NCBI GenBank assembly: GCA_902621855.1 | Contig: CACNNQ010000004.1 | Span: 1 to 64,000, forward strand | Direction: 5' to 3' | Source of the DNA: an uncultured Alphaproteobacteria bacterium | GTDB lineage: Bacteria; Pseudomonadota; Alphaproteobacteria; HIMB59; GCA-002718135 | DNA length: 64,000 nucleotides | Program-made: the position numbers and the translations under genes | The notes under the pieces: generated by a model | What the model was told of the DNA's origin: nothing | Seen by the model: only the letters and a program-made list of their open reading frames with translations | The model's database searches: none | Shown: one piece after another, positions 18,615-28,500 of the stretch | Layout of the letters: each line of letters starts with the position of its first letter | Position numbering within the stretch: the stretch's first letter is position 1

Positions 18615-19229
18615 ATGAAATTTGATAATTTTTTAAAATTATTATGTATTACATTGTTATTTTTATATGCTTGTACTTCAAATCAGTTAACAAATACTGC
18701 TGATAGTTGCATAATTTTTGATGAAAAGAAAAGCTGGTATAAAGCAACTAAAAATTCTTATGATAAATGGAATACCCCAATTGCATTCCAATTAGCAGTT
18801 ATAAAGCAAGAATCTTCTTTTACTCAATTTGCAAAACCGAAAAGAAAAAAATTTTTAGGTTTAATACCAACATCTAGATCATCAACTGCTTTTGGTTATG
18901 CACAAATAACAAATCCTACATGGGATTGGTATAAGAATAAAACTGGGAATCAAAATGCATCAAGGGCAAATTTTAAAGATGTAACTGATTTTATTGGTTG
19001 GTACACAACGCAGTCTGAAAATATGATTGGAATTTCAAAAAATGATTACTATAATCAATACTTAGCATACCATGAAGGTCAAAATGGATGGTCGAAAAAG
19101 ACATTTAAAAGTAAAGATTGGTTGATTGATGTTGCTAAAAATGTAGAAAGAAATACTAAAATGTTTAATAAACAATTAAAACAATGTGAAGAAAAACTAA
19201 ATCAAAAAGGTTTCTTTGGAATACTATAA
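18615..19229 (+). CDS. Lytic transglycosylase-like (SLT) lipoprotein
   Basis: From the ATG at 18615 the protein has 204 residues, with a lipoprotein signal peptide ending LFLYAC (lipidated Cys at residue 20). An ATG at 18597 would add six residues. The SLT-type core has the catalytic Glu in VIKQESSF and the GYAQITNPTWDW stretch, corresponding to the family ESxF and GlmQi motifs. The protein should be an outer- or inner-membrane-anchored periplasmic murein hydrolase. It heads a tight seven-gene run. Its stop overlaps the next start by 1 nt (TAATG). Confidence 0.85.
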   Translation: MKFDNFLKLLCITLLFLYACTSNQLTNTADSCIIFDEKKSWYKATKNSYDKWNTPIAFQLAVIKQESSFTQFAKPKRKKFLGLIPTSRSSTAFGYAQITNPTWDWYKNKTGNQNASRANFKDVTDFIGWYTTQSENMIGISKNDYYNQYLAYHEGQNGWSKKTFKSKDWLIDVAKNVERNTKMFNKQLKQCEEKLNQKGFFGIL

Positions 19230-20407
19230 TGCCAATTTTAAACAGTATAAATCAAATGCAAGATCAGATGACAAAATGGCGTCAGGATTTACATAAAATT
19301 CCTGAGATAGGCCTTCAAGAATTTAAAACATCAAAATATATAAAAAATAAGTTAAGTGAGTTTAATATTAAATTTAAAGATGGTTACGCTAATACAGGTG
19401 TTGTTGCTTGGGTAGATGGTAATGAAGTTACTGATGATAAGACAATTGGTTTAAGAGCAGATTTTGATGCTCTTCCTATGCCAGAACAAAATGAATTTAA
19501 TCATAAATCTCAAAATAAAGGTATGATGCATGGTTGTGGCCATGATGGTCATACCACGATGCTTCTTGGGGCAGCGAAATATCTAAGTGAAAATAATAAT
19601 TTTAATGGAAGAGTATATTTCATTTTTCAACCAGGAGAAGAGGGTTTTGCTGGAGGAGAAAAAATGATTCAAGATGGCATGTTCGATGATTTTAAAATTG
19701 ATGAAGTTTATGCACTTCATAATTGGCCTGAGCTACCTTTAGGTACGTTTGGTATAAATAGTGGACCGATGATGGCAGCAGTTGATGAATTTGATATTAT
19801 TGTAAAAGGAAAGGGTGGTCATGCTGCATCACCTCATCTAGCAGTTGATCCTGTAGTTATTTCTGCACAAGTTATTTCTGCTATTCAAACAATTATAAGT
19901 AGATCCACAGATCCTGTTGATAAAGCTCTTATAAGTATTACAAAAATTAATGCAGGTACTGCATATAATGTAATTGATGATCATGTTAAAATGGGTGGGA
20001 CTATTAGAACTTTTCGAAGAGAAACACGGGCATATATAGAGAAAAGATTAAATGAATTATGTAAAGGTATAGCCGATGCACATGGTGCAGAAATAAAAAT
20101 TGATTTTGATTTAGTTAATAAATATCCACCTACAATAAATTCTAAAGAAGAAACCAAATTTGCAGCTAACGTTGCTAAAGATTTGGTTGGTCATGATAAA
20201 GTAATTACTGATATCGATCCCTCAATGGGAGGAGAAGATTTTTCATATCTTTTAGAAAAAAAACCCGGTTCCTATCTTTATCTCGGTCAAGGTGATAAAG
20301 AACATAGTGCCCACCTCCATACAACTCAATATGATTTTAATGATAATTTATTACCTATCGGGGTTAATTTTTGGGTAAATTTAGTAAATAAGTATTTCTC
20401 TAAGTAA
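19229..20407 (+). CDS. M20-family amidohydrolase (hippurate/N-acyl amino acid hydrolase type)
   Basis: The 392-residue protein is a metal-dependent M20D amidohydrolase. It has the DLHKIPEIGLQEF N-terminal motif, the metal-binding MHGCGHDGHT cluster with Cys and His ligands (about residues 95-104), the FQPGEEGFAGG motif with catalytic Glu, and the small dimerisation domain (about 185-300). Relatives remove acyl groups from amino acids (hippurate, N-acetyl-diaminopimelate or auxin conjugates). No signal peptide is seen, so it should be cytoplasmic. It is coupled to the transglycosylase gene by TAATG, and peptidoglycan-fragment or N-acyl amino acid recycling is a plausible but unproven role. Confidence 0.9.
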   Translation: MPILNSINQMQDQMTKWRQDLHKIPEIGLQEFKTSKYIKNKLSEFNIKFKDGYANTGVVAWVDGNEVTDDKTIGLRADFDALPMPEQNEFNHKSQNKGMMHGCGHDGHTTMLLGAAKYLSENNNFNGRVYFIFQPGEEGFAGGEKMIQDGMFDDFKIDEVYALHNWPELPLGTFGINSGPMMAAVDEFDIIVKGKGGHAASPHLAVDPVVISAQVISAIQTIISRSTDPVDKALISITKINAGTAYNVIDDHVKMGGTIRTFRRETRAYIEKRLNELCKGIADAHGAEIKIDFDLVNKYPPTINSKEETKFAANVAKDLVGHDKVITDIDPSMGGEDFSYLLEKKPGSYLYLGQGDKEHSAHLHTTQYDFNDNLLPIGVNFWVNLVNKYFSK

Positions 20408-20413
20408 TCTTTA

Positions 20414-21175
20414 ATGATTAATATTAGTGCAATTTTCACAATTATTGCATTAAAAATAAAAGAAATATTCCAAGAATACCATTATTCAATTTTAGCACCC
20501 TTAATTACAAACCTTTTATTCATTATTATTTTTTTAACTATTGAAAACTATTATACACTATCAATTAATAATTATTCATTTGTACAATTCATAGCTCCAG
20601 GATTAATATTAATGATTGTTGCTCAAGAAAGTTACTTCAATACTTCTGCTACACTTATAAATATGAAACAAATTGGATCTTTAGAAGATTGGTTAATGGC
20701 TCCCATATTTCGGGTTGAAATTTTATTTTCTTTAGTTTGTTCTGCTTTGATAATAGGAATATTTTTAGCAATATTAAATTTTATTGCCTTCTCTTTTTTT
20801 TTAGATTTAAAAATTTATAATATATTTTATTTTCTTTATTATTTAGTAATTGTTATAATTTTTTTTTCTTGTGTAGGATGTATAATTGGTATTATATTTA
20901 ATACATGGGACTCTCAAAGTACATTTTCAAATTTTTTTGTTTCACCAATTAATTTTTTATCTGGTACTTTTTTTTCAATAAATTATTTACCAGAAAATTA
21001 TAGATTTATACTTTTATATAATCCATATTATTACGTCGTTTCATATTTTAGAGATTCATTTCATCAGCCATTTATTTTTTATAAATTAGAAAATATTTTT
21101 ATATTAATCTTTATTTTTATTTCAATAATTATTACTTCTTTTATTTTTTTTAAAGGTTACAGAGTTATTAAATGA
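20414..21175 (+). CDS. ABC-2-type membrane permease without an adjacent ATPase
   Basis: The 253-residue protein has six hydrophobic segments and the ABC-2 family pattern: FIAPGLILMIVAQESYF in the middle, the EDWLMAPI loop (about residues 92-99) that contacts the ATPase, and a re-entrant stretch with FFVSPINFLSGTFFSINYLP. Family members export polysaccharides, lipids or drugs. No ATP-binding partner lies next to it in this window, which is unusual for this family; the partner must be elsewhere. It lies 6 nt after the amidohydrolase and overlaps the next gene by 4 nt. Confidence 0.85.
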   Translation: MINISAIFTIIALKIKEIFQEYHYSILAPLITNLLFIIIFLTIENYYTLSINNYSFVQFIAPGLILMIVAQESYFNTSATLINMKQIGSLEDWLMAPIFRVEILFSLVCSALIIGIFLAILNFIAFSFFLDLKIYNIFYFLYYLVIVIIFFSCVGCIIGIIFNTWDSQSTFSNFFVSPINFLSGTFFSINYLPENYRFILLYNPYYYVVSYFRDSFHQPFIFYKLENIFILIFIFISIIITSFIFFKGYRVIK

Positions 21176-21777
21176 TTGATTATACTTTATCTATTATTAA
21201 CAATATTAATTCTTTAATCGAATTAAATTTTATCTACGCATTTTTTTTATATTTTATATTAACAACTATATTCTTCACACTCTCTTTACCAGGTGGGCTA
21301 GTTGTAATGATTTCCTCCGGTTTTTTATTTGGATTTTATTATGGCTTTATAATAAATATTGTGTCTATTGTAATTGGAAGTTATATTTTTTTTATCTTTA
21401 TTAAGTATTTCTTTACTAATTATTTTAATAAATATCTTGTAAATTATAATAATAAAATAAATGGTATAATAAAAAATTCATCTTTTGAATATTTGATTAT
21501 TTTACGTTTAATATTTGGAATTCCTCTATTTGTTCAAAATATTTTTCTTTCATCTCTAAATGTTTCCCACTCTAAGTTCTTAATAACAACAATTATTGGT
21601 TTTACACCATATCATATAATTTTTTCATATTTAGGTTCCCAATTATCAAATATTTTAGATGTAAAAAACTTTAATTTAATTGATATTTTATCATTTGAAT
21701 TATTTCTTTTAATATTTGCTTTATTTTTTATACTTATTACTATTATAATTTTAAAAAATTATCGAAAACATGATTAG
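21172..21777 (+). CDS. TVP38/TMEM64 (VTT/DedA-like) membrane protein
   Basis: The 201-residue integral membrane protein has the VTT/SNARE-assoc core: LPGGLVVMISSGFLFGFYYG (about residues 38-57), then the Arg-containing RLIFGIPLFVQNIF stretch (about 109-122) and a GFTPYHIIFSYLGSQL stretch. DedA/TVP38 relatives act as undecaprenyl-phosphate or phospholipid scramblases; the exact lipid cannot be read here. It overlaps the ABC-2 permease by 4 nt and the next small gene by 8 nt (ATGATTAG), so it belongs to the same translation-coupled run. Confidence 0.85.
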   Translation: MIDYTLSIINNINSLIELNFIYAFFLYFILTTIFFTLSLPGGLVVMISSGFLFGFYYGFIINIVSIVIGSYIFFIFIKYFFTNYFNKYLVNYNNKINGIIKNSSFEYLIILRLIFGIPLFVQNIFLSSLNVSHSKFLITTIIGFTPYHIIFSYLGSQLSNILDVKNFNLIDILSFELFLLIFALFFILITIIILKNYRKHD

Positions 21778-22003
21778 ATTGTTAATAGTTTTAATTGTAA
21801 TAGTAATAATTCTATTTATTTTGAGATCAAGAGCCAAATCTCAATATAATAATTATGGTAATTTTTATAGAAATTTAATTTTAATAGTCATAATAGGAGG
21901 AATAATATTTTTCCTTGCTACAACTGGAAAATTCTTAATTCCACAGTTACTAAATTTAATTAAAGTCAGTTTGCCATTCTTAACAAAATTAATAGGAATA
22001 TAG
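21770..22003 (+). CDS. Small membrane protein, 77 aa, like the membrane anchor of DnaJ-type proteins without a J domain
   Basis: The protein has an N-terminal hydrophobic helix (about residues 2-19), a short polar segment with RSRAKSQYNNY, and a second and third hydrophobic region with LATTGKFLIPQLLNLI. This layout resembles the N-terminal membrane part of alphaproteobacterial DnaJ-domain proteins (an LLLTGR-ALPLL-like pattern), but the sequence stops at GI, before any J domain or HPD motif. Both are my reading by eye. It overlaps the TVP38 gene by 8 nt, and its stop overlaps the next GTG start by 1 nt (TAGTG), so it is well embedded in the operon. Confidence 0.7.
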   Translation: MIRLLIVLIVIVIILFILRSRAKSQYNNYGNFYRNLILIVIIGGIIFFLATTGKFLIPQLLNLIKVSLPFLTKLIGI

Positions 22004-22866
22004 TGAAATATTATTCTATTAATGATCTGCCCTTGAATGATGAAATGATTAATTTTTGGAATAACAATGGATATTTGGTTATTGAAAATTTCAATACCAA
22101 TGAAGAATGTGATGAATTAATAGAACGATCATCATATCTTATCGAACATAATAACTTTAATAATCAAAAATCTATTTTTGATACAGTCAATCAAGCTCAT
22201 AATGATGATAGTTATTTTTTAGAATCAGGAGATAAAATCCGTTTCTTCTTTGAAGAAAAAGCTAATTTAAATGATGACAACATAGAAGAAAATAAACATT
22301 TTATTGTAAATAAAATCGGTCATGCTTTGCATGACTTAGATAAAGTTTTTTACAACTTTTCTCATAAGCAAAAACTTCAAGATATTGCTTTATCACTTGG
22401 TTTCTTAAAACCAAAATTACTCCAGTCCATGTATATTTTTAAGCAGCCTAAAATAGGTGGTGAAGTAGTTTGCCATCAAGATTCTACTTTTTTATATACT
22501 GAGCCAGAAAGTACCATCGGTTTCTGGTTTGCATTAGAAGACGCAAATAAAACCAATGGATGTTTACAGGTTGCAAGCGGAGGTCATAAAGGTCCATTAA
22601 GAAAACTTTTTAAAAAAGTAGACGGTATAATGCAAATGATAGATCTAAATGATGAGCCATTTCCTGAAACTGATACTTTTGTAGAAGTAAAAAAAGGATC
22701 ACTTGTCTTATTACATGGTAGACTTCCTCATTATTCATGTGAGAATACAAGTTTAAAATCAAGACATGCTTACACAATTCATGTAATTGATAATAACAAC
22801 GAATATCCTGAATGGAATTGGTTACAAAGATCTTCAATACCTCTTAAAAGTTTTATTAATGACTAA
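22003..22866 (+). CDS. Phytanoyl-CoA dioxygenase (PhyH)-family Fe(II)/2-oxoglutarate enzyme
   Basis: The 287-residue protein has the iron facial triad: H and D in CHQDSTFLYTEP (about residues 158-169) and a distal His in LPHYSCEN (about 242-249). A 2-oxoglutarate-binding Arg follows in LKSRHAYTIHVID. The N-terminal FWNNNGYLVIENF stretch is typical of the family. Members hydroxylate small lipophilic or metabolite substrates; it is most like PHYHD1-type proteins, substrate unknown. The start is a GTG overlapping the previous stop by 1 nt. The nucleoside hydrolase start lies inside its last codons (8-nt overlap). Confidence 0.88.
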   Translation: MKYYSINDLPLNDEMINFWNNNGYLVIENFNTNEECDELIERSSYLIEHNNFNNQKSIFDTVNQAHNDDSYFLESGDKIRFFFEEKANLNDDNIEENKHFIVNKIGHALHDLDKVFYNFSHKQKLQDIALSLGFLKPKLLQSMYIFKQPKIGGEVVCHQDSTFLYTEPESTIGFWFALEDANKTNGCLQVASGGHKGPLRKLFKKVDGIMQMIDLNDEPFPETDTFVEVKKGSLVLLHGRLPHYSCENTSLKSRHAYTIHVIDNNNEYPEWNWLQRSSIPLKSFIND

Positions 22867-23803
22867 AAAAATAATTTTAGATTGTGATCCAGGTCATGAT
22901 GATGCTGTAGCAATAATGTTAGCTGCTTCTTCTAATGAAATTGACATACTGGGTATAACCTGTGTTGGTGGAAATAGTGGTTTAAATAATACAGTAAATA
23001 ACGCTCTTAAAGTTTGTACGTTAATTGAAAGAACGGACATAAAAGTTTACTCTGGTGCAAATAAACCTATTCATTATGAATTATTTACAGCTGAATATGT
23101 TCACGGAAAAACCGGATTAGATAAAAAAGGTGATCCTATAATAATAGATACAAATTATAAACCTCAAGAAAAACATGCAGTTGATTTCATAGTAGAAACT
23201 TGTAAATCTTCAACAGAGCAAATTTATGTATGTCCAACAGGACCTCTTACAAATATTGCCTTAAGTTTAAAAAAAGATCCGTCTATTAAAGAAAATATAA
23301 AAGAAATAGTTTTTATGGGTGGGGCTGCTATGTGCTTAGGAAATACTACACCATCAGCTGAATTTAATATTTATGTGGATCCACATGCAGCTAATATTGT
23401 TTTAGAATCAGGCATTCATTTAACAATGATGGGTTTAGATGTTACTCATCAGGTAAATGTAAATTCAAAAATTATCAAATCAATGAATGAAAATAAAAAT
23501 AAAAGTTCTAAGTTTTTTGGAGAACTAATGGAATTTTATACAATATTTCATAAAGAATTATACGAAACTGAGGAAACTCCTTTGCATGACCCATGTGTTA
23601 TCGCATATTTATTAGATCCATCTATTTTTAGTGGAAAAGAAGTTAATGTCACAGTTGAAGAAAATTCTGAATTAACAAGAGGGGAGACTGTTGTTGATTG
23701 GCTAGGTGTTACTAAAAGACCGGTAAATTGTTTTGTTATGAATGAAGCTAATGATGAAAAATTTTTTCAATTACTTAAAGCTAAATTATCGTTATTACCT
23801 TAA
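22859..23803 (+). CDS. Inosine-uridine-type nucleoside hydrolase
   Basis: From the ATG at 22859 the enzyme has 314 residues, the family size. The N-terminal DCDPGHDDAVAIM motif is the calcium and ribose site, and the SAEFNIYVDPHAANIV stretch with catalytic-region residues is intact. It splits a ribonucleoside into base and ribose in the cytoplasm. The ATG overlaps the PhyH stop by 8 nt (ATGACTAA); a longer in-frame start near 22787 would lie deep inside PhyH and is rejected. Convergent psuG overlaps its stop by 4 nt, placing two nucleoside-breakdown units end to end. Confidence 0.92.
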   Translation: MTKKIILDCDPGHDDAVAIMLAASSNEIDILGITCVGGNSGLNNTVNNALKVCTLIERTDIKVYSGANKPIHYELFTAEYVHGKTGLDKKGDPIIIDTNYKPQEKHAVDFIVETCKSSTEQIYVCPTGPLTNIALSLKKDPSIKENIKEIVFMGGAAMCLGNTTPSAEFNIYVDPHAANIVLESGIHLTMMGLDVTHQVNVNSKIIKSMNENKNKSSKFFGELMEFYTIFHKELYETEETPLHDPCVIAYLLDPSIFSGKEVNVTVEENSELTRGETVVDWLGVTKRPVNCFVMNEANDEKFFQLLKAKLSLLP

Positions 23804-24708
23804 CTATAAAAACTCTTTGCAATCTTTCCAGCTAAATTAGCATTATTAATAATTAAAGATACATTAGCATTTAGAGTTTCATTTTTTGATTGTTCGTTAA
23901 TTTCTTTTATGAAAAACGGGGTTAATTCTTTTCCACTAATATTATTTCTACTAGCTTTTATTGTTGCATTATTTATCCATTTTTCTACGTCATTTTTATT
24001 AAGTGCTTTCTCTAATGGAACTTTATTAAATATGAGAATTGATTTTTTATTTCCCATTTTTTCATTGAGTTTTAAAAAAGAAGAAATTTCATGAATTTCA
24101 TCAAATTTATTGTCAACTTTATTTTCTGTTTCTTCATACCAAAAACCAGGCATATAATTTGTTTGATAACCAATTCTTGTAATTCCTAAAGTTTCAAGAA
24201 GTTCATTTGTTTTACTTAAATCTAAAATAGATTTAGCACCACTGCAGATTACAAAATTTGAATTCTCAGAAAGTGCATATAGATCTGCAGATACATCATT
24301 GGTATTTTTAGCATTTAGATGCACACCACCAATTCCTCCTGTTGCAAAAAATTTTATTTGAAATTTAGAAGCTATAGAAATTGTACTTGCTACTGTTGTA
24401 GCAGCATTTTCTTTATTAAATATTGATAAATTTATATTGTGGTTTGAAACTTTTTGAACATTTTTCTCTTCTGCTAATATTTGAATATCTTCTTCCGATA
24501 ATCCTATTTTTACCTTACCTCTAATTATTCCTATTGTTGCAGCAATTGCACCGTTATCTTCAACAGCCTTTATAGACTCATTTGCGACTTTAATATTTTC
24601 TGGATAGGGCAATCCATGACTAATCAATGTACTTTCTAAAGCTACTATTGGTTTTTTTCTATTTATTGCTTCTTGAACTTTTTTACTTAAATCAAATATT
24701 TCATGCAT
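23800..24708 (-). CDS. psuG: Pseudouridine-5'-phosphate glycosidase
   Basis: The 302-residue enzyme from ATG 24708 splits pseudouridine 5'-phosphate into uracil and ribose 5-phosphate. It has the PsuG hallmarks: VALESTLISHGLPYPEN near the N-terminus, the TIGIIRGKVKIGL stretch and FATGGIGGVHL in the middle. The ATG follows the psuK stop by 1 nt. A GTG at 24720 would overlap psuK by 11 nt and is less likely. With the kinase directly upstream it forms the known two-step pseudouridine degradation route, used when tRNA and rRNA are turned over. Confidence 0.94.
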   Translation of the reverse strand: MHEIFDLSKKVQEAINRKKPIVALESTLISHGLPYPENIKVANESIKAVEDNGAIAATIGIIRGKVKIGLSEEDIQILAEEKNVQKVSNHNINLSIFNKENAATTVASTISIASKFQIKFFATGGIGGVHLNAKNTNDVSADLYALSENSNFVICSGAKSILDLSKTNELLETLGITRIGYQTNYMPGFWYEETENKVDNKFDEIHEISSFLKLNEKMGNKKSILIFNKVPLEKALNKNDVEKWINNATIKASRNNISGKELTPFFIKEINEQSKNETLNANVSLIINNANLAGKIAKSFYS

Positions 24709-24709
24709 A

Positions 24710-25597
24710 CTATTGTACACTCACTCTCTTAGAAAGATTTTTAATTTTTAAAAAATCACTCTTAGTTTTTAGACTTTTACCACTAGCATAATAAGACCCG
24801 CATGCTACAGAAGTTTTCAAAATATAATTAATTTTTTTATTTATACTGAACAAATACAGCATCATAGCTGCTAGAGCGTCTCCAGCTCCATTTTCGTTTA
24901 CTACTTTGATTGATGGGGGTTTTATTTTTTTTATAAATTCATTACTTCCAAAGATTACATTATTTTTTGAATTAGTAGTAATTATTTTTATTTTTTTATT
25001 TTGTTTTAATATTTTTTTTACACCTAAAATTATATTTGAAGAATTTGTAAGTTTAAGTAACTCTGCTTTATTTAAGAATATAAAATCAACTTTATTTATA
25101 ATCCTTTTAATTTTAATAACTTTATGCACTGATGTTGCGCACACTATAATTTTATTTTTTTTTGATAGTTTATTTATTGATTTTTCTAAATAGGTTTTAG
25201 AAAAATTTAGATCAAATATAATATTTTTATTCTTGATGTTTGGTATTTTAAAAGATTTATTATTTTCATATTCATCAGTGTTAGCTAAACCTAATAAAAA
25301 TTTATTATTTTTATCTGATAAGGCTAAATAGTATCTATCTGTATAATTTTTATTTACTTGGTGAACATATATTTTTTTTGAGATTTTTTTTCTAATCTCT
25401 TCGTTTATAGCTAGACTATAAAAATTTACATCAACAAAATTTGAAAGCAATTCTGCAATATTATACGCCACTCCACCAATTCTGTTTTTTTGTGTAATTT
25501 GATTAGATCTAAAATTAATAATATTTTTTTTAAGATTTAATAAATAATCGTGATGAATTGCCCCAATACAAACAAAAATGTTTTTAGATTTCAGCAT
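24710..25597 (-). CDS. psuK: PfkB-family kinase, probable pseudouridine kinase
   Basis: The 295-residue sugar/nucleoside kinase of the PfkB/ribokinase family has the N-terminal RIGGVAYNIAELL substrate motif and the C-terminal NENGAGDALAA motif, whose Asp is the catalytic base. PsuK phosphorylates pseudouridine, and this assignment rests mainly on the adjacent psuG gene. Its start codon is the complement of 25595-25597, one base from the ATG of the plus-strand fusion gene at 25599. The divergent promoters must therefore sit inside the two coding sequences. Confidence 0.88.
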   Translation of the reverse strand: MLKSKNIFVCIGAIHHDYLLNLKKNIINFRSNQITQKNRIGGVAYNIAELLSNFVDVNFYSLAINEEIRKKISKKIYVHQVNKNYTDRYYLALSDKNNKFLLGLANTDEYENNKSFKIPNIKNKNIIFDLNFSKTYLEKSINKLSKKNKIIVCATSVHKVIKIKRIINKVDFIFLNKAELLKLTNSSNIILGVKKILKQNKKIKIITTNSKNNVIFGSNEFIKKIKPPSIKVVNENGAGDALAAMMLYLFSINKKINYILKTSVACGSYYASGKSLKTKSDFLKIKNLSKRVSVQ

Positions 25598-25598
25598 T

Positions 25599-28500
25599 AT
25601 GAATTATACACCTTTTATGTCAGTTTTTGATGTTGATCCACCTATTATTGATAATAAACATTTAATTAAATGGTTAAAGATTAATTTTTCTTTCTTAAGA
25701 AATAAATTACTCAAAATTAAACAACTAGATAGTGAAAGGGATATAAATTTTATTATATCCATAAATAATAAAAAAAAATATGTATTAAAAATTTCAAACC
25801 CATCAGAAAAAATAAATATATTAAAATACCAAGATAGATTAATTAATTATTTACGAAGTGACCTTAGTCTTAAATCTGTTATACCAAAAATACACCATAC
25901 AAAGATTGTAAAATATTTAGATAAAAAAAATAGAGAATGCTTTGTTAGGATTTTATCTTATATTGAAGGGCGAATGTATGGAGATACAAAAAGTAATGAT
26001 AAAATTGAAAATTCTTTAGGTAAGTTACTTGGAAAAGTATCAACTAAGTTGCAAGCATTTAACGATATAGATGCTCATAGAAATTTTATTTGGGATCCAT
26101 CAAACATAAAATGGATTAAAAAAGATATTAATATTTTTACTGGTTCAAAAAAACTAATTTTATTAAAATGTTTTTCAGAATATGAAAAATTTGTAAAAAA
26201 TAATTTAAATAAATTAAGATATTCAATAACTCATTCAGACCCAAATAATTACAATATTGTTATTAAGGAAAATAATGTTTGTGGTTTACTAGATTATGGG
26301 GATTCTATTTATTCTCCAACAATAAATGATTTAGCTATATGCCTTTCATATGCATTAATGAATAATGATAATATCTATCTTACACTTAAAAATATAATAA
26401 CAGAGTACAATAAACAGTTTTCTATTAATGAGAATGAAATTAATTCATTAATATCATTATGTAAGTCAAGACTTATGATTACTGTTGTAATGGCAAAGAA
26501 ACAAAGAATTAAATATCCATCAAATCAATATTTAAGTATTAGTGAGAAAGATGCATGGTCTTTATTAGAAAAATTAGACAAAATTCCTATAAATTTTCTA
26601 ATATATATTGTTCGCGATATATGTAACTTTGATATTATTCACCATCATAATGAAATTATAAATTATATAAATAAATTCAACTTTGGTAATATTTTTAAAT
26701 TTAATTTACTTGATAAAAATAAATCTATCTTAAAATTAAGTTCTAATTCACCTTTATTAAAAGGTAACCCAGATAATAGTTCGCTTAAGAAAAGAGTTAA
26801 TAAAATATTTAAAGAAGATAATTCTCGTATAGGAATAGGTTTATACAATGAAAAAAGAAAAGTTTATAAGGGACCTAACTTTATTTCTGAATTAAATACG
26901 AATGAAAGACGTAATATTCACTTAGGAATTGATATTTTTATTGATCAGGGAACAGATTTATTTGCTCCAATAGACGGTAAAATTATAATTTTAAAAAATA
27001 ATAATTTTAAATATGACTATGGTCCCACTCTAGTTTTAGAACATAGTTTTAAAAAATATAAATTTTATACTCTATACGGTCATTTATCCAAAATAATGTT
27101 TCAAAAACTAAAAATTGGAAAAAAAATTAAGAAAGGTGAATGGATTGGTAAAATTGGTAATTTTAATGAAAATGGAAAATGGTTACCACATTTACATTTT
27201 CAAATTATTTTAGATTTATTAGGACATGATAAGAATTTTCCAGGAGTAGGTGAAGAATTTTTATCCAATATTTGGAATAAAATTTCACCTGATCCAAATT
27301 TGATTCTACGAATTCCAAAATCTTTTTATTCTAATAATAATAATTTTAGAGATACTTTAAAAAAAAGAAGAAAAAATATTTCTGATAATTTATCAATTTC
27401 TTATAAGAAACCTCTTCATATGCTTGAAGCTAAAGATCAGTATTTTTTTGATAGATATGGTAGGAGATACTTAGATTGTGTAAATAATATTTCCCATGTT
27501 GGGCATTCAAATTCCTATGTCCATGAAGCTATGACTCAGCAAAATTTAAAACTTAATACTAATACGAGATATCTGTATGATACAATTAATGAATATAGTG
27601 AATTACTTTTAAGTAAGTTTCCAAAGAAATTAAATAAGATATTTTTTGTATGCACAGGATCTGAAGCCAATGATTTAGCCTATAGAATAGCTCAAACTTA
27701 TACTAGTGCAATAGATGTCTTTGTGATGGACAATGCTTATCATGGGCATACCAATGCTTTAATTGATCTGAGTCCATATAAATTTAATAATAAGGGTGGT
27801 TTAGGTAAAAAAGATTATGTCCACGTATTGGATATGCCTGATCCATTAAGAGGAAAGTGGAGATATAAAAACTCAAATTGGATACAAAAATATATAGATG
27901 AAGCTAAAACAGTAATTAGAAATAAAACCAAAGAAATAAAAATTGCATGTTTTTTTGCTGAAAGTATACTTGGTTGTGGTGGTCAAGTAATTCTTCCAAA
28001 AAATTATTTAAATGAAATATTTTCAGAAATTAGAAGAAACAATGCTTTATGTATTGTTGATGAGGTACAAACTGGTTTTGGACGCGTTGGAAGGAATTTT
28101 TGGTCATTTGAAGAGCATGATGTCGTTCCTGATATAGTAACCTTGGGCAAACCTATGGGTAATGGTCACCCTATAGCTGCTGTTATAACTACCGAAAAAA
28201 TTGCTTCAACTTTTAATAACGGGATGGAATATTTTAATTCATTCGGTGGAAATCCTGTTTCCTGTGCTATTGGTAAAGCAGTATTAGAGACTATTAATAA
28301 TAATAAATTACAAAAAAATGCTTTGTTGGTTGGTAATTATTTTTTAAAAGAATTAAAAAAAATCCAACTTAAATATAAAAAATATATTAGTGAAGTTAGA
28401 GGTAGGGGACTTTTTTTAGGAATAGATATTATTCAAAATAGTAATGTGTCTAAACCTAATAAAAAATTAGCTAAACTGCTTATTAATTATATGAGAAATC

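Noticed and set aside
22787-22858. Extended N-terminus of the nucleoside hydrolase
   Set aside because: It would lie within PhyH in another frame; the family motif DCDPGHDD begins a few residues after the ATG at 22859, and this start matches the recurring 8-nt overlap.
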